From Callaeas wilsoni (lineage: Eukaryota > Chordata > Aves > Passeriformes > Callaeidae), in the NCBI GenBank assembly GCA_013398955.1, contig VWPU01019383.1, forward strand, positions 26,922 through 90,921: a DNA stretch of 64,000 bases. The letters run 5' to 3'. This document shows positions 25,135 through 64,000 of this stretch, one piece after another (position 1 is the stretch's first letter; every line of letters begins with the position of its first letter). The position numbers and the translations under genes are program-made. Below the pieces are notes generated by a model. It saw nothing but the letters and a program-made list of their open reading frames with translations. It had not been told where the DNA came from and ran no database searches.

Positions 25135-26544
25135 CTACTTCATGTTCTATTGAAAATTAAGAGATGATTTAAAAACAAGACTTCAGATGGCCTTTGCAGT
25201 ATATTGTCTCAAAGAGCACCTGCAAAAATGCTGTCTTGGAATTCTTATCCTTATCTGATATTTTAAATTTGATACACCTCAGCTCTCACTTGAGTCATAC
25301 TCTGTCATAAGAGTTCTACCTTTGCAACATTAACTGTAGACGAAGACACCCAGGGGACACACACAGAGCATCTACATCATATGGACCCCACTGGTCTTCT
25401 CCACGTAATCATAATTTCACAATTGGCTTCAATGGGGGCTGACAACAGATACAGACCTTGAAATCTGTCTATCAGCACACAGCTGATAGACACAGGCACA
25501 GAAGTGCTTTTTAAAATAAAGCTCTAAGTTCTCCCTTTGAATTTGAAGTACAATGTCTTCCAAGGTATTTTTAGGTGAAAACATGTGAAGAGCAAGTGAA
25601 TGAAAACCAAATGTACGCAGATTTTAAAAATCTTGTCTTATGAACAGAGTATAAATCTTACAATGCTAAAATTATGTACCTAACACTACACCCTCATATA
25701 TGCCAACTTAGTTGTACCCAAAGCAAGCCCTCTATGGATCAGTTTACAGCCATGAAGGTATGACGGCAGTGCTTATTATGAGTTGCTTTGATTTATTTGA
25801 AGAAGTACAAGAAAGCATGTGGAGCAAATTTGGCAAATACCAAGAAGATCCCTAAACCCAAATGCTACAGCAAATGAGAGTTACTGTCTCGTGTCAGTAC
25901 AATGGCAGTGGCACGTGCTCCCCTGGGCATGACACCAGCAAACTAAACCATCTAAAAACAGGGCCTGAGTGCAGTTGTCCAAGCACAAGCAACTGGTTAA
26001 TGTGCACGCCAGAGCAGCTCATCTCAGGTGACACTCAGCTTTCACTAACGGTCTTTGTTTTTTAGTCTCCAGAAGGCACTGAGGAGTTTTGCTGGTCTGG
26101 CCAACTAACTGCAAAAGAACTGGTCAATTTTCCTGTCAGTCTTACTCTCAATCTGAATACACTGTGAGCATCCTGTGTGCAGTGAACCATGGAGAGTGTA
26201 AAGGCTATTTCAAACCTGACTTCTCTGCAGTAAGTAGCATTTTGCTTTAAAATGTTTGAATGAGACTATAATTTTTTTTTTTTTAATTTACAGACAGGCA
26301 GTATTTTAACCCAGTACTTTTAAAGCTGAAGGCTGATACGACTGTCATACACCAAATATCCAGTTTGTGTTTCTGTAATTCAATCAAGGACAACTTGTTG
26401 GGCTGTTCCCATTTGCTTTTGTATACTGACAAAAAGAAATTCCACAGCAGCACTGAGTAAGATTATGAGAACTGTGATGTATAAACTATTTAACGCTTTC
26501 TCAACTTGCCGCTAGAATAATAACATCTAAACAAAATATTCAGA
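25135..26544. other. Intergenic DNA downstream of ANKRD10, no gene recognised
   Basis: This AT-rich sequence lies beyond the ANKRD10 poly(A) signal and contains a poly-T run near 26,270. No feature was recognised. On the minus strand it would contain the transcription termination zone of ANKRD10. Confidence 0.65.
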
Positions 26545-27728
26545 TACAATGTAATATGTTTCTTTATTTTTTTTAAAATCCAATTTGTAAAGGTCCCTTT
26601 TTAAACAAAACAAGAACAAAAAAATCAACACAATTCAGAGGGCTTATCTCATTTACCATATTCTTCCCCACTCTTCACTTATAACACAAGCAGCAACTTA
26701 TAGTATTAGTGCTCATATAGTGCACTTATATGAATTTTGATTTGTGTATTAAGCATTAAATACAATGTATTTTCCGTGAGCATAGCCCAAAGAGTACACA
26801 ACATTACATTTTCAAAGCATATGTTAAAAAAAAGACAATAAATGTATATCCAAGACAGTCAAACTCAAATATTTTGACTTGGCAAATTCTATAACGAGTA
26901 ACAGCAATTTTAAACTGCGTACAAAGCAGAACAGTGCCAACATGCCTCCAGTCTGTGAGCTATGGTAAAATATCAAGCACACATACAAAGGAGAGAAGCC
27001 AAAGAAACCCACCACAGAGCTAACCTGAGGCACACCCAACTGCGACCGAACAAAGGCAGCCCACTTTCCCACTCTGTAATGCAAAGAGCCCAACAACAAC
27101 AAAAAGCACTTCTACGCTACAGGAAGTGAAACAGCAACTTCTTCCAAATTTGTCTCTGCATTTTTAAACAACTTGTTCAAAAAATTTAAAGATGAACATC
27201 TAATTATACCAAACAAATGTACAAACTATAAAGTCAGAGAAGCTCCAGAAGATTGCCACTTTCAACCTTGCATAGTGAGAGCTGGCATTGATATTGCTAC
27301 CATAGCTTCAGCAGAAGATACGGAAAAGAAAAATCTTTACCTCTAAGTGATGCACATACGCAACATTTTCTTCACAAAATTCAGTTAAACATTGTTTTAA
27401 TAAAAGGGAAAACAGCTCTAAAAAGGGAAAGATAGTGTTCACAAGCTTAGAAAAAAAATACAAAACCGTAACATTCCATAATAAAAAAATGAAAACAATA
27501 AACATTCCATCATGACAGCACCTATTTTATCACTAAATAAGCCCCATACATGCAACAAACTACAACTATTGTATAAGGCCGTCAAATTAAAAGTTTACTT
27601 TTCATATAAACAAAGTGTAAAAATAGCAACAAGTTGCAATCTTCAAATTTAATGCTATGTGAGGATTCTGACCCCCCACTTTCATTTGGTAGCAATTTCA
27701 GTATGCGTTTGATATAAATGTCATTCAT
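26545..27728 (-). other. ANKRD10: ANKRD10 3' untranslated region
   Basis: The stretch from the stop codon to the first canonical poly(A) signal on the minus strand is about 1.2 kb and AT-rich. It contains several TAAAT/ATTTA motifs of the AU-rich-element type. No other AATAAA was found on the minus strand between the stop and 26563. The cleavage point near 26545 is estimated from the usual 15-25 nt spacing, not observed. Confidence 0.75.
26563..26568 (-). terminator. ANKRD10 poly(A) signal AATAAA
   Basis: AATAAA on the minus strand is the first canonical hexamer after the ANKRD10 stop codon. It is followed within about 40 nt by a T/G-rich stretch containing TTTTGTTTAGATGTT, as expected of a downstream cleavage element. 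Use of the site is inferred from sequence only. Confidence 0.7.
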
Positions 27729-63999
<36,271 letters not shown>

Positions 64000-64000
64000 C

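Noticed and set aside
1..26544. Search for ING1 or another neighbour of mammalian ANKRD10 in the left flank
   Set aside because: No PHD-finger or other ING1 motif is present in any frame. In mammals ING1 lies well over 100 kb away, so its absence is expected.

Overview
The window comes from a bird genome, and a passerine-like bird fits best (inference). The evidence is one vertebrate gene with phase-consistent GT/AG introns, several CR1 retroposon tails ending in the typical avian ATTCTGTG-type octamers, and two LTRs that resemble avian endogenous retrovirus LTRs. There is no bacterial-style gene organisation. No tRNA, rRNA or CRISPR array was seen.

The right 37 kb (about 26,545 to 64,000) is one gene on the minus strand, ANKRD10 (ankyrin repeat domain 10). 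All six coding exons can be placed with GT/AG junctions and matching phases: 63643-63843, 57558-57710, 49373-49464, 34655-34890, 31089-31184 and 27729-28195. Together they make 1,245 nt, or 414 residues plus a stop, close to the roughly 420 residues of mammalian orthologues. A CpG-island promoter covers exon 1. A 3' UTR of about 1.2 kb ends near a single AATAAA at 26563-26568. Exon 1 and exons 2 to 4 encode the ankyrin repeats. The end of exon 4 carries basic clusters resembling a nuclear localisation signal. Exons 5 and 6 encode a conserved, probably disordered C-terminal half.

The left 26.5 kb is the 3' flank of ANKRD10. I find no convincing protein-coding gene there; the open frames look like chance frames. 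It holds decayed CR1 copies in both orientations, a CR1-type reverse-transcriptase remnant near position 250, an LTR-like block at about 12.2-12.8 kb, a GC-rich patch at about 15.1-15.4 kb, short palindromes and a perfect AGGTCA DR3 element. The ANKRD10 introns look AT-rich with very little recognisable CR1. They do contain a complete 500-bp solo LTR at 53338-53837 flanked by a 5-bp target-site duplication.

I did not find a clearly new biological system. The best leads are possible intronic polyadenylation isoforms of ANKRD10 in introns 4 and 5, a pair of tight perfect hairpins in intron 2, the DR3 nuclear-receptor half-site pair, and the dated LTR insertion.
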